This document shows positions 1 to 13,790 of a stretch of DNA of 64,000 nucleotides, piece after piece. The notes beneath the pieces were generated by a model. That model was not told where the DNA came from. It made no database searches and saw only the letters and a program-made list of their open reading frames with translations. The position numbers and the translations under genes are program-made. Numbering within the stretch: position 1 is the stretch's first letter; each line of letters begins with the position of its first letter. The stretch comes from Diphasiastrum complanatum (Eukaryota > Streptophyta > Lycopodiopsida > Lycopodiales > Lycopodiaceae). The DNA lies in contig CM055112.1 in assembly GCA_029204225.1 (NCBI GenBank), forward strand, positions 44,085,163 to 44,149,162, written 5' to 3'.

Positions 1-1440
1 GATTCCAATGAAACTCAACTTTGGCACACTCTAAAATCTGTATACAGGCCGTACTACAGCCTTATTTTCACACGTGTGAAGTTGGATTATAGTTTTTGAT
101 CAATGCTCTAATTGTCTCTACTTTTTTTCTATCAAGCTCCTAAACTAGATCTTGTTTTCTGATGACTAGTATCTGATAGATTGTTTGACAAGCACAAAAT
201 CAACCTTGTGGATCATTGAAAGATCCATTTATGGTCCTTAGTACTATACTTTTAACAATCGGTTCCAAGCATAGGAGTAAAAGGGGGAAAAAAAAGGGAC
301 ATTAGAAAATGTTATGCTCAAAAACGATATTAGCTTGGTATCAATTTTGAGCACAAAGCAATAGTCTAGTGTGTATAGGGGTATATAAGGTGGACTTAAA
401 AGCAACATTGAGAGGTAGAAACACGTCTTTGCAAAGAAAAATGTGCCCATGATCATCCAGTATTATAAATAAAATTTGCACATGTGAAGAGGCTCCAAGG
501 TGACATGTGTCAATATGTCATAAATACAAGGTGACGTGTTAATATGTCATTGGTCCACATGTTTTCTTGTACGGAAAATGATGATGAAAAGCCAATTCAC
601 ATGTGTGGGTCACCACGTTGCACAATCTGATTGGAGGGGTGTAAAAGAATTTTCTTATGGGCCACGTGGACCAATGAGATTCTACCACATGTCACTTTGT
701 TGTCTCTTCACACATGAACTATTTCCTAAATACAGGACATAGTCGGGCTCGTTTTTCAACGCAACTTTTTGGAATTTTTTATGTGATCTTGCTTTCAAGC
801 ATGCCCCTTTGCCATCATAGCTTCCATTGACCTTGTTGCACTCGAAACCGACATCACTTGGTTATCACATTTGAACACAAACTTCTTAGTAGTTCTTTTT
901 TGTAATTCTCAAGCGCTTGAAACTAGTATCGACATTTTGATGTCGCTTTTAGGTGCACTCCTTTTTTTAGCTGAAATTTCAGTTTGCTTGCACTCATATC
1001 TAATATCTAGTTCTTTTTCTTTCCTTTGTCATCATTGGCTGATTTTGAGTCACATCTTTTATCATTTTCGTCAAAGTTTGGCATCACTGAGAATTTTGAG
1101 TATGTCAAGACCGTTTGTTATCTTTTTTGTTTGTTTTTCCTACTATCACTCAGGGCCTTAGGGTAGAGATTTTTGTCGATCATTATCTAAGGTTTAGGTT
1201 TTTTTTTCTTTCCACCCACCGTTTTATAGGCTACAAAATGATTATATGATTTTTTATCAGAAGCTGGTGAATGCTAATAAAAAAAATTTCAAAACAAGAT
1301 TGAGAATGTTCACCAAACTACATGATGATTTTAAATCGGTGTACCCTTTGCAACTCCTTTGCAAATCATGTTGCACCAAGCAACTATTCATACGTTGAAT
1401 TCAACATTCATAAATTTTAGCTTGCTTCCAAAATTACCGA
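1..1440. other. unassigned AT-rich sequence
   Basis: No coding similarity is recognised on either strand. The only structure seen is a perfect palindrome TTCACACGTGTGAA at about 67-80, a core also present in the copia LTR near 47.78 kb and in the partial LTR near 24.86 kb, and a short imperfect duplication around 498-550 (GGTGACATGTGTCAATATG and a diverged copy). An old LTR of the neighbouring copia remnant is possible but not demonstrated. Confidence 0.4.
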
Positions 1441-2608
1441 TATATTGCAATTTGCTACAAGAAGAAGAGAGATCAAAGAGACAAGCAAGGTAATCTTACT
1501 CTTGATGAGGATGGTTTGGATGTTCAAGATGCAAATGATGATGCTTTTGTGATGTCTTCATGTATGCTTGCTAATGATGGAGATCTAGATCCATGGTGGA
1601 TTGATAGAGGAGCAAGTTCACACATGACTTTTCACAAAGAGTACTTCACTTATTTGTTGGCATATGGAGATGACAAGAGGGCGATCTACACGACCAATGA
1701 TGGTGAGTGTGCAATCAAAGGGATTGGCACAATTCCTATTTCTCTAGCATGTGAAGATATTTTGAGTGATAAAAAATGAGCCAAACATTATGTTGACCTA
1801 AAATAACTCCTCGAGAATTCAACGACAATGGTTATATTTGAGGTCTCCTAAGGATTCTATGGTTTGCTTATAGGCAAACATTATAAACTATCGATGCATT
1901 TCAGTGGACCGTATAAGATTCTTAAAAGAATTGGACCTTTAGCTTATTAGTTGGATCTTACCGAGGGTGTTAGAGTACATCCATTTGGAGGATGTCTTGT
2001 TTATTCCATCTATTACCAAGAATTTGCTTAGTGTGAGTCAATTTCTAAGTAAAGGCCTCAAAGTTGAGTTTGATAGACATGCTTGTATGATCAAAAGAAA
2101 GGATAGCTTGATTGGAAAAGGTAAAAGGAAAGGGAAGTTGTTCAAACTAGATGCTTGTGTTATTGCTAACTAGGTTGGATGTGTTGCAAGAGAGAAAATA
2201 CCTATTCAAGAGGTTTGGCATAAAAGGATGAGACACCTCAACTTCAAGTCATTGGAGGTAATAGCTAGAGAGAAGGTTGTGATAGGTCTTCCAAGTTCCT
2301 TAAGTGGCATCAATCATGTTTGTGAGTCTTGTGCTTTGTCTAAGTCACATAGACTACCTTATGCTAGATCTACAAAGCCTTCTCAAATAGTACATTCGGA
2401 TATTCATGGAATTACTACAATTAGCAATAGTGGAGCTAAGATGTATGTAACTTTCATTGATGATTTTAGTAGATTTTGTTGGATCTATCTACGATGAAGT
2501 GTATGATGTCTTTGTCAAGTTCAAGAATGCAAGGGAGAACCAAATTTTCACAAGGATTAAGTGCTTAAGGAGTGACAATGGTGGTGAGTACATATCTACC
2601 AAGTTGAT
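1441..2608 (+). pseudogene. Ty1/copia gag-pol remnant: protease, GAG-pre-integrase, start of integrase
   Basis: Broken copia polyprotein. The frame at 1516-1779 carries the retropepsin region with WWIDRGASSHMT, where the expected catalytic D-S-G has become D-R-G. After a foreign segment the protease C-terminal part resumes at about 1976-2173 with VLFIPSITKNLLSVSQF. The frame at 2228-2497 encodes the GAG-pre-integrase zinc region (CESCALSKSHRLPYAR) and the integrase start (IVHSDIHG, FIDDFSRFCW). A frameshift follows, and a further integrase piece with RSDNGGEY lies just before about 2608, where similarity stops. The protease resembles that of the intact element at 48.6 kb, so they are relatives. 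The gag N-terminus and LTRs were not found. It cannot encode a working protein. Confidence 0.85.
1780..1975 (+). mobile_element. Ty3/gypsy integrase C-terminal fragment embedded in copia protease
   Basis: Between the two halves of the copia protease the translation switches to a pattern typical of the gypsy integrase C-terminus: KLSMHFSGPYKILKRIGPLA, then a stop, then LDLTEGVRVHP. This resembles the segment ahead of the 3' end in chromovirus-type gypsy elements. The copia reading resumes directly after it (LEDVLFIPS). It could be a small nested insertion or a template-switch product. No target duplication was identified, so the mechanism is inferred. Confidence 0.6.
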
Positions 2609-4885
2609 GGGTGTGGGCTCTGGTTTTGCAGTTTGATACTAAAGCAAGTCTGATCGCCTGTGTTTGCAGTTGTTGTGGCTTGCTGGTTGGTTTGCAGGTT
2701 CAGGTGCAAGCAAGTTGATTTTCAGATGGATTTTCAAGCAAGTCTATTTGCCTGCGATTGTTGTTTCTTGCAGGTCGTTTTGCAGATAGGGTAGTTCGTT
2801 TGCAAGGTAGACTACAGATGAGAACTGTTATGGATCTGTTCAAGAACATTGTTGCAGCAGGTGTGGGTTTATGAGGTGTGGAGTTCAAGCAGCAATGGCG
2901 CCAAACGTTGACATCTTCAGAGCCTACAGAATCTGTTTACTAGTCTTCTTTGTTTCCAAGAACTGTTTTTTACCTTGTTGGCATTTTCTTGAATTTTAGC
3001 TTCTTAGTTCAACGTCGAAACCATGCAGAAGGGACTGATATCGATGTAGTAAATGTCATGCCTGTCAGAGGACAATCCAAGGAAGTCACTCTTGAACATT
3101 GGCATCTTCGATCGGCACTTGGAAAAGCGTAGATCCTCATTCACTTGCATAAAACCAAGTGTTTATTGTCGCCAGTCTTTATCACAAAACTGTTTTTTAC
3201 AAATTGTTGTGATTGGATCAGAATGTCTTATTGCTATAGGTGGTTGACATTCTCAAAATTGGAGAGCTCTCAGCAGCTTCACAACTTGCATGCTCTAGTG
3301 CTTTCCATGTGTCTCTTTGTTTTGTCACTTGTATCTGTCATTGACGGTTTCATATTTGGTTTCTTGGCAGATTCTATCTTCTGGGAGGTCTGTATCCTCC
3401 ATTTGCCTCTGGGTGTTTCCGTGGTTATTTTCTCAGTAAAGTTTCAGTCTCAAGGAGAACCTTTGATCTGCAGGTTGTACAAACTTTGATTATCACTCTC
3501 AAGGGGATGGATTCATCAAAAATTGGTGGTAGGAACAGTTTTGGATGGATGGTTTGGTAACGGTAAGGAAACATGATGAAGGCTTGGTGGTAGGGTGAAG
3601 GAACTGATAGTTCTATAGTTGCAGCCTTGGACCCTTGCAATGTCGAGCTTTGACCACCACTTGTTGGGTGAGGAGCTTGTTTTATTTGTAGGTTCACGGT
3701 TGTCTTCATCTTTCTTTTCTGTAGCTCTTTCTTTTGATCCATTACTTTTGGATCTCTTTGGGCTTCATAGGAGGGGATTCAACTATCATTGCTCCAGAGA
3801 GTTTCTTTTTATCAGCTGATCACCCATTGTAGGTGCCAGTTGGTCTCCACAGGACATTTGCAATGATCTATCAACTGCTTCGGTAAGACTATCAAAACTG
3901 GGGATTTCTCAGAAGAATAGTAATTGGTGATAAACAAACAGATGGAAGGAAGGGTGGTGGTGACAATGGTAGATGGTGTGAACGATAGGCATAAGAGTGG
4001 ATGCAGATGTATGGCAAGACGTCGATTGAAGAAGGAGACTGATTTTCCAATGCTTGTATTTCCCTTTCTGATGGATCTTCGTCGTGACTGGGATACTTCT
4101 TCTGATTGAGTCTTTTTGGATTACCCATCGGCCTTCTTTAGCCTTGTCTTTTTCATATTTGACTTGTGACCTTGGCTATCGATCTTGCTGATGTTGTTGC
4201 TAGCAATGCTCCAGTGGATCCAAGCAAACCCACTCTCTCTCCCCCCCCCCCCCAAAAAAAAATCTGTTGGTGGGGATGTTGTTGTAGGTAACTGTTCATG
4301 TTCAAGATTGGCGGTGTGTGGAACACGCAGTTGAAAACACGGTGAACATGCGACTGGAATCAGATGCATCAAAGTACTATGAACAGATGTTTCAAAACAA
4401 AACAAAATACTCATCTTTGATTATATTATATACTCTATACCATCAATCCAATCTCCATTTTTTTCTACTTGATTCAAATTTGGAAATGGCGCTCATATTT
4501 TCATTCCAGTGGGAAGATGGCACTCATATTTTCATTCCAAACTAAAGATGGTGTTCATATTTGAAGATGGCGATCAAATTTTCATTCTAGTGAAGGGAAT
4601 GCATATTCATACATTTTGCTTTTTTCCCTGATTTGAATTTGGGGATGGTGGTCATATTCTGGATCCAATGAGAGTATTGCTCTCTTCGTAACCAATGGAG
4701 GGAATGTATTTTCAAATTTAGACAAGTTAGACTATAGCAGTTTAGAGTTCTTAATTGTGATTGTAGACACTATGGTTAGATCATTGGGAGTTGGTGAGGC
4801 CTCGGGAGTGGTGGGGGCAGGCAAATAGACATTATTGTTTTTATTTATTTTGAATTTTTTTTTTATCCTACATGGCATTCCTTAA
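2609..4885. other. unassigned segment replacing the middle of the copia element
   Basis: This 2.3-kb block separates the integrase half of the copia remnant from its reverse-transcriptase half. The integrase C-terminus and RT N-terminus are absent. It holds short open frames without recognisable domains, G/T-rich sequence with repeated TTTGCAG and AAGCAAGTCT motifs at 2620-2860, and a C-run followed by an A-run near 4238-4262. It may be an insertion with deletion of the target. No terminal repeats or target duplication were seen. Confidence 0.45.
4482..4594. repeat. short degenerate tandem repeat (about 30 bp)
   Basis: About three and a half imperfect copies of a unit containing GATGGCGCTCATATTTTCAT. 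One copy is shortened to about 18 bp. Non-coding. Confidence 0.6.
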
Positions 4886-6022
4886 AGGGTCTTTTTAATA
4901 TTGAGAACTCCTCTAATGATCATCTCACTTGCTACAGTTTATGAATGGGGTCTATGGCAATTGGACGTTACAAATGCAAGTCTTGAATGGTCATCTTGAG
5001 GAGGAAGTGTACATGGAGCAACCCGAGAGCTACATTCTACTACAAAGCCAAATCATGTGTGTCTACTACAAAAGAGTTTGTATGGCCTTAAGCAAGCACC
5101 AAGGAGTTGGTATGCTAAGCTTAACACTTTTTTACTCTCTCAAGGCTTTGTTATGGGTGAGTATGATCATTCACTTTATTATAGGTTTGCTGGAATTCAT
5201 GTTACTATCTTGTTAATCTATGTGGATGATATCATCTTGAGTGGTGGAGACAATCAAGATGTGGGTGATATCAAGAGTGCTCTTAAGAAGGAACTTGCAT
5301 GATCTTGGTAACTTGCATCACATTTTGGGAATAGAAGTCATTGGATCTTCTCAATCTACTTTCACTTGTCAAGAGAAGTTTGCTAATTCTATTCTAGAAA
5401 GATTTTATATGGAAGATGCAAAAGCTAGTGATAGACCTATGGAGTCTCATGTAAAGCTAACTGTAAGAGGTAGTGAAAGATTCTTCAAGGACATTACTCT
5501 CTATAGGAAGCTAGTTGATTCACTCATCTATCTATCTAACCATTACTAGACCAGATCTAAGCTATTGTGTTGGAATATTGAGTCAATTCATGGATGATCC
5601 TAGTGAGGAGCATTGGAAGGTAGGAAAACAAGTTTTGAGGTACATCATTAGAACTCGAGATTTTGGCATATTGTATGAGGGATCATCACCTAACTTGTTT
5701 AAATTTTCATATTCGGACTATGCTGGAGATATAATGGATAGGAAATCCACTAGTGCTCATTGTATTTTCATAGGTGATGGATCTATTCATGGATGTCGAA
5801 AAAACAAGCCACTATCTCATTGTCATCTAGTGAGGCCGAGTACAAAGCTCTTACACATTGCCCAAAGAAGATGGTATGGATCAAGAGGATGATCAAGGAT
5901 ATTCACTTGGTGGATTTTTCAGAGAGCCCAATCATCAATCAGCCCAAAGGCTGAAACAATCCTACCTTTCATGCTAGGAGCAAGCATATTGAGGTGCAAT
6001 ATCGTTTTGTGAGGGAGCAAGT
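4886..6022 (+). pseudogene. Ty1/copia reverse transcriptase-RNase H remnant
   Basis: The RT begins near 4917 (MIISLATVYEWGLWQLDV) and runs through frameshifts to EEEVYMEQPE, KSLYGLKQAPRSWYAKLN and the catalytic YVDD at 5219-5230. The RT-RNase H linker follows (DLGNLHHILGIEV; RPDLSYCVGILSQFM), then RNase H (SDYAGDIMDRKST). The C-terminal signature FHARSKHIEVQYRFVREQV ends near 6020. At least three frame changes are needed, so it is dead. It is probably the 3' half of the element whose 5' half lies at 1441-2608. The right end is cut off by an antisense gypsy fragment, and no 3' LTR follows. Confidence 0.88.
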
Positions 6023-6265
6023 CTTTTGCCACCATACTCAGGCCTTCTTTGAGTCTGCCTATTGTTATAAACTGAGTGATCTCCTCAGCCCATAAGGGTG
6101 TAGCATCAATCTGAAAAAGACATGCATCAGGAAGATCATTGTTGACAAGTGCAGTTGTTTTTTCAGCATTAGGTAGCCGGGAAAGGTGATCCACCATGAA
6201 ATGTTGGGTCCCTTTCCGAACGACTACGCGGAAATTAAATTCCTCTAGTATCAACAAGCAAGAAA
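6023..6265 (-). pseudogene. Ty3/gypsy RNase H end / linker fragment
   Basis: The minus-strand translation at about 6257-6025 reads LLILEEFNFRVVVRKGTQ followed by VDHLSRLP, the hallmark end of the gypsy RNase H domain, then a linker rich in D and L. It abuts the end of the copia RNase H in the opposite orientation. It is truncated on both sides. The ORF extends further towards 5919 only as antisense of copia sequence. Confidence 0.75.
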
Positions 6266-9354
<3,089 letters not shown>

Positions 9355-9359
9355 GCCCT

Positions 9360-10180
9360 TGTGGGGTCGAAGATCTCTCGTAGTATAGCCCTTCTGCCTG
9401 TCAACAAAGGTTAGATCACTGGATAGGTACCTAACTATGCATAGATGCTACTTTTAGTTGATTTCCTACTTTCTCCCTTAACTCTACTCACCACTATACT
9501 ACTCCTCTTTAACTCTACTCCTCTACACTAACATTCATCATGGTTTTGGTTGAAGAGAAGGAATGGAGAAGAAGAGATTGAGAGGGGAAGAGAAAGAGAG
9601 AAATAGAGAGTGAGGGTGGAGGTTAGCTCAAATGCTCCTTATACTTGCTAATGGAAAAGCATTCACTATGGCAAACAATAAACATGAAAATAGAAAGCAA
9701 TGGAAAACACAATCAAGAGCAATAGCAAGTAGTGAATAGCAAATGAGAATGCTTCTCTTCCAAAAATGGTAGAGTTTTCTCCTTCTCATTAAGCATGAAA
9801 ATAGTGTACAAATGGTGCCTTTTTATAAAATGGGGAAGGCCCTTGCCCCTCAATCTTATTGGCTAATATTCACAGTGATCCTATCCATTCGTCTTGGACC
9901 CAACTTGATCCAAGGGTCCACAAAAAGTACATTAGAAATCACAAGATTCATGTGAGTCCCAATTTGGACCCAACTCTAAAAACTGATCTCTAAGTTTAAA
10001 AATGACATTGGGCCTCTAGTTTTATTTTAATTCCAAGGCCCAAGTCAAGTTTATTTTATTTACAACTCTAATTGCATGCTCATTGGGCCATGGGCTTATA
10101 CACGGAGAATGCCATGCCCTCGCAACACATTTTATTGGAGGATTTTATTTATTTACACTTTGTTGGGAATACCCCCAACA
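9360..10180 (-). repeat. gypsy 1 3' LTR
   Basis: 821 bp, TG...CA boundaries. On the minus strand it starts TGTTGGGGGTATTCCC and ends GACCCCACA. A TATA-like TTTTATAAAAAGG lies around 9817-9830, followed by TGTACAC. It contains the U3 block shared with the other gypsy LTRs of the window near 10075-10125. Confidence 0.95.
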
Positions 10181-11215
10181 GGACCCACGGCCTGAAGTAG
10201 TGCCGGTCCCTCGGCACTCTGTCGGTTTAGTATAGCATTCTCTTGGACCGCCTCTGGTTTTATACATCAGGACCAGATCTCCTGAACGAAAATCCTTCTT
10301 TTGTAATCCGCGATCATGCCAAGCTTTGCGTCTTTCCTTTTCAGCTGCCAGTGCATGCACAACTAGTAAGCGTGTTTCAGAGAGTTTATGCAGAGCTTCG
10401 AGACGTAGTTGTAGAGATTTGGACTCACTAAGATGTTGTGTGGTGGCAATCCTTAATGAAGGCACTAAAAACTCTACTGGCATCACAACATCCTGACCAT
10501 ATACCAATTGGAAGGGTGTTTGATCAGTGCTCCCTTTATATGTTGTCCTGAATGCTCACAGTGCAGCATGCAACTTGTGTTCCCAATCTGATCTGCTAGT
10601 TTCAACTATTTTCGTGAGCACGCTACATAGGATCTTATTGGATGATTCTGCTTGCCCATTATCATGAGGATAATATGGCATTCTGATTCTGTGAATCACG
10701 AAGAATTCCTCCAATAGGACCTTGATGGTCTCGTTGATGAAATGGCTTCCACGATCACTGACTAGTTCCACCGGGCATCTGAAGCGCACAATGATATTTT
10801 CATAAAGGAACTTGGCAGTGCTCCTAGCATCAGCTACTCTTACTGCCTTGGCTTCAACCCATTTGGTGAGGTAGTCTGTGGCTACGATTATGTATCGAGT
10901 ATGGGAACTCCTTGCAGCAGGGTGAATTGGACCAATATAATTCAATCCCCATTTTTCGAACGGTGCTTGGGCTAAGACTGGGTGCAGTAGATCATAGTTC
11001 AATCTCTTTGGTCTTCTTGCCCTTTGGCACACATCACACTTTTTCAAGTATTCCTCTGTATCTTTATGAATCTTTTGGCCACCAACATCCTAATTGCAGA
11101 ATCTTGCGAACTGTAATGTCAAATGCAAAATGACCTCCACCCATGCCTTCATGTGAAAGCGAAATGATCTGGGTGGTCTCATGAGAAAGAATACACCGCC
11201 GAAGAATTCTGTTTG
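10181..11215 (-). pseudogene. gypsy 1 integrase
   Basis: The minus strand encodes, from about 11215 down: the H2C2 zinc domain (SHEGMGGGHFAFD ... WWPKDS ... CDVCQRARRPKR) and the integrase core with D (VATDYLTKWVEA), D (LVSDRGSHF) and E (NGQAESSNK). The C-terminal part (WHDRGLQKKDFRSGDLVLM) ends just before the LTR. All three catalytic acids are present, but stops and frame changes separate the pieces at about 11055 and 10530. The family normally has RT and RNase H upstream, and these are deleted here. Confidence 0.88.
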
Positions 11216-12420
11216 GACCTCTTCGGTACAACTGGACAAGAGGTTGTATATTGTCCCTTGTAGGAACATTCTGCAATTTTGTGTCCTTTGCCGCATCCGT
11301 AGCAGCCGTAATTTCTTCCACCTTGACGTTGAGTTTGAGCTGCATAGGCCAAAACGTATTCATTTATGGCAGGATCCATAAATGGTTCATCTGGTCTGTA
11401 CCACTACTGCTGCTCAGGTTAAGGTGGCATTTGTATTTCTTGTTCCGCTGCTGTCAGGTTTACATGGGCCACTTGTTGATTGGCTGGCCCTGGTGGAGCA
11501 GGTAAGGCCATGTGTTGTGGTTGATTGGGTGCGCCGTACCTTGGTGTCACGTTAGGTGCCCCTTGATGATAAGGATAAGAAGTCCGATAAGGACTTCTCT
11601 CCTGTTGAACCACCATGGGGTTAAACGAGCAAAATGCCGTATCATGCGATGTTGCATTGCACAGATGGTAGAATCTATGTGTCAGTCTCAAATTTTGCTT
11701 TAGGACTGGACACTCGTTCGCTATATGGTTTTGCATGCATACTGAACACCATACATTTTCTCGTCGATGATACTATCGCTGGTTTGGTTCCGGTTGATGT
11801 GGACTTACTACTATAGTTCCCTGTAAGGCCTTCAGTTTCTGGTCAAACTGCGCCGTAAGTTACTCCATCTGTTGTTTGTGTAATTTTGTCATTTGCTCCA
11901 ACAGCAGTTCTATGGATAGAGCGGATGCGTTTGATGATGATGATGTGATCGAGGGAGTAGCCGTAGATTTCACAAGCTTGCTTGTAGATCTGGAGGAATC
12001 GCGTATTTTGGTATCTCCATCCATGGTGCTCTCCGAGCTGCATGCAAGGGTGCAACAGGTACGGGTTGGCCCATTGGATCCATTGGTGATGGTTCTGGTT
12101 CTGTCTCTTGTTGCACAGCTACTAATTTGGGAAGGTGTGGTGCCTGATTTGCTATCCTTCGTGCTATTGATCATCTCAATCTCAGATTCATCCGATGGTG
12201 GGTTCCAAAGTGATTGGATCTTGCTTATACAGTAGGATGCAGTCTGGATCTTCAAGGATCTGATCAATCTGATCGGCCGAAATGAATTTTAGACCTTTTA
12301 CGGTGGTTTTTCCTTGATAACTTTTTACTCCTTGTACTGATTGCCTGAGATTTTGACAGTAGCTAGATCTGATGCAGATCTTTCCACTGATCTGGTCTGT
12401 GAGGGGTCGCACAGGCACTT
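11216..12420 (-). pseudogene. gypsy 1 gag with CCHC knuckle array
   Basis: The minus strand carries a Ser/Thr-rich gag region (12267-11860) and a helix-prone stretch with LLLEQMTKLHKQQME. A first CCHC knuckle follows (CSVCMQNHIANEC, about 11742-11704). The second has Tyr replacing its first Cys (YHLCNATSHDTAFC, about 11675-11630). After a Pro/Gln-rich linker comes a third knuckle, CYGCGKGHKIAEC. The fourth is degraded at the junction with integrase near 11215. Frameshifts and stops interrupt it. Gag normally packages element RNA into particles. Confidence 0.75.
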
Positions 12421-12945
12421 ATACATCAAACTAACTCTTGCAAGCTTCTCCATGTCCTGGTCACTGAGATGAAACTTCAGAGGGCTCTGCGAGAGTTCTT
12501 ATAAAGATTTGAATTTTTTTGGATTTTTTCAAGGCTTTTTTGAATTTTTTATGGTTTTTCTCTGATTTTTACAATTTGCTTGGAACTAACTCTCGCAGGC
12601 TTCTATGCAGGTCTGGGATAGTACCCTAGAGCTACTGCCAGTCAAGGGTTAATTCCCACTAAATCTGGAGATATAAAAATCTGATGAGTTTTTTGGCTCT
12701 TTTTTCCTCCAAAATGCAGATTGGTGTGTTTTTTGAGTTTTTTGGATGATTGGTTTGGGTTTCAAGACCTTAGAGGTTGTTCAGAACCTCCTCTACCGTC
12801 TCACACCTCCTCCGCTAGCTGTGAACAGTCCAAACACAAAAAAAAAATACAAAAAACTAACTCTAAACTCTCAAAAATCTACCTAAACTACTCTGAAAAA
12901 CAAGAAAATAACTAAAATGCAGCTAAACTAGTTAGTGGAAACCTA

Positions 12946-12963
12946 TCCCTGGCAACAGCGCCA
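12946..12963 (-). other. gypsy 1 primer-binding site, tRNA-Asp type
   Basis: One base inside the 5' LTR, the minus strand reads TGGCGCTGTTGCCAGGGA. This matches the complement of the plant tRNA-Asp 3' end (TGGCGCCGTTGCCGGGGA) at 16 of 18 positions. Confidence 0.88.
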
Positions 12964-12964
12964 C

Positions 12965-13785
12965 TGTGGGGTCAAAGATATCTTGTAGTATAGCCCTTCC
13001 ACCTGTCAACAAAGGTTAGATCACTGGATAGGTACCTAACTATGCATAGATGCTACTTTTAGTTGATTTCCTACTTTCTCCCTTAACTCTACTCACCACT
13101 ATACTACTCCTCTTTAACTCTACTCCTCTACACTAACATTCATCATGGTTTTGGTTGAAGAGAAGGAATGGAGAAGAAGATATTGAGAAGGGAAGAGAAA
13201 GAGAGAAATAGAGAGTGAGGGTGGAGGTTAGCTCAAATGCTCCTTATGCTTGCTAATGGAAAAGCATTCACTATGGCAAACAATAAACGTGAAAATAGAA
13301 AGCAATGAAAAACACAATCAAGAGCAATAGCAAGTAGTGAATAGCAAATGAGGATGCTTCTCTTCCAAAAATGGTAGAGTTTTCTCCTTCTCATTAAGCA
13401 TGAAAATAGCGTACAAATGGTGTCTTTTTATAAAATGGGGAAGGCCCTTGCCTCTCAATCTTATTGGCTAATATTCACAATGATCCTATCCATTCCTCTT
13501 GGACCCAACTTGATCCAAGAGTCCACAAAAAGTACATTGGAAATCACAAGATTCATGTGAGTCCCAATTTGAACCCAACTCTAAAAACTGATCTCTAAGC
13601 TTAAAAATGACATTGGGCCTCTAGTTTTATTTTAATTCCAAGGCCCAAATCAAGTTTATTTTATTTACAACTATAATTGCGTGCTCATTGGGCCATGGGC
13701 TTATACACGCAGGATGCCATGCCCTCGCAACACATTTTATTGGAGGATTTTATTTATTTACACTTTGTTGGGAATACCCCCAACA
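12965..13785 (-). repeat. gypsy 1 5' LTR
   Basis: 821 bp, same ends as the left copy, with about 25 substitutions and no net length change relative to it. It abuts the PBS on its left and the GCCCT target duplication on its right. Confidence 0.95.
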
Positions 13786-13790
13786 GCCCT

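Larger units (their letters stand above)
9355..13790 (-). mobile_element. Ty3/gypsy element 1, full length but internally deleted, TSD GCCCT
   Basis: The two LTRs (9360-10180 and 12965-13785) are both 821 bp and begin and end with TG/CA. They are flanked by a perfect 5-bp duplication GCCCT at 9355-9359 and 13786-13790. On the minus strand the order is 5' LTR, tRNA-Asp-type PBS, gag, integrase, 3' LTR. Protease, RT and RNase H are missing: the zinc-knuckle part of gag runs almost directly into the integrase zinc domain near 11215. The 2.78-kb interior is therefore non-autonomous. By eye the LTRs differ at about 25 positions (about 3%), indicating an insertion younger than its host element, gypsy 2. 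No clear polypurine tract precedes the 3' LTR. Confidence 0.93.

Noticed and set aside
5919-6022. Extension of the minus-strand gypsy ORF to 5919
   Set aside because: This stretch on the plus strand is clear copia RNase H C-terminal coding sequence. The minus-strand frame is open by chance.
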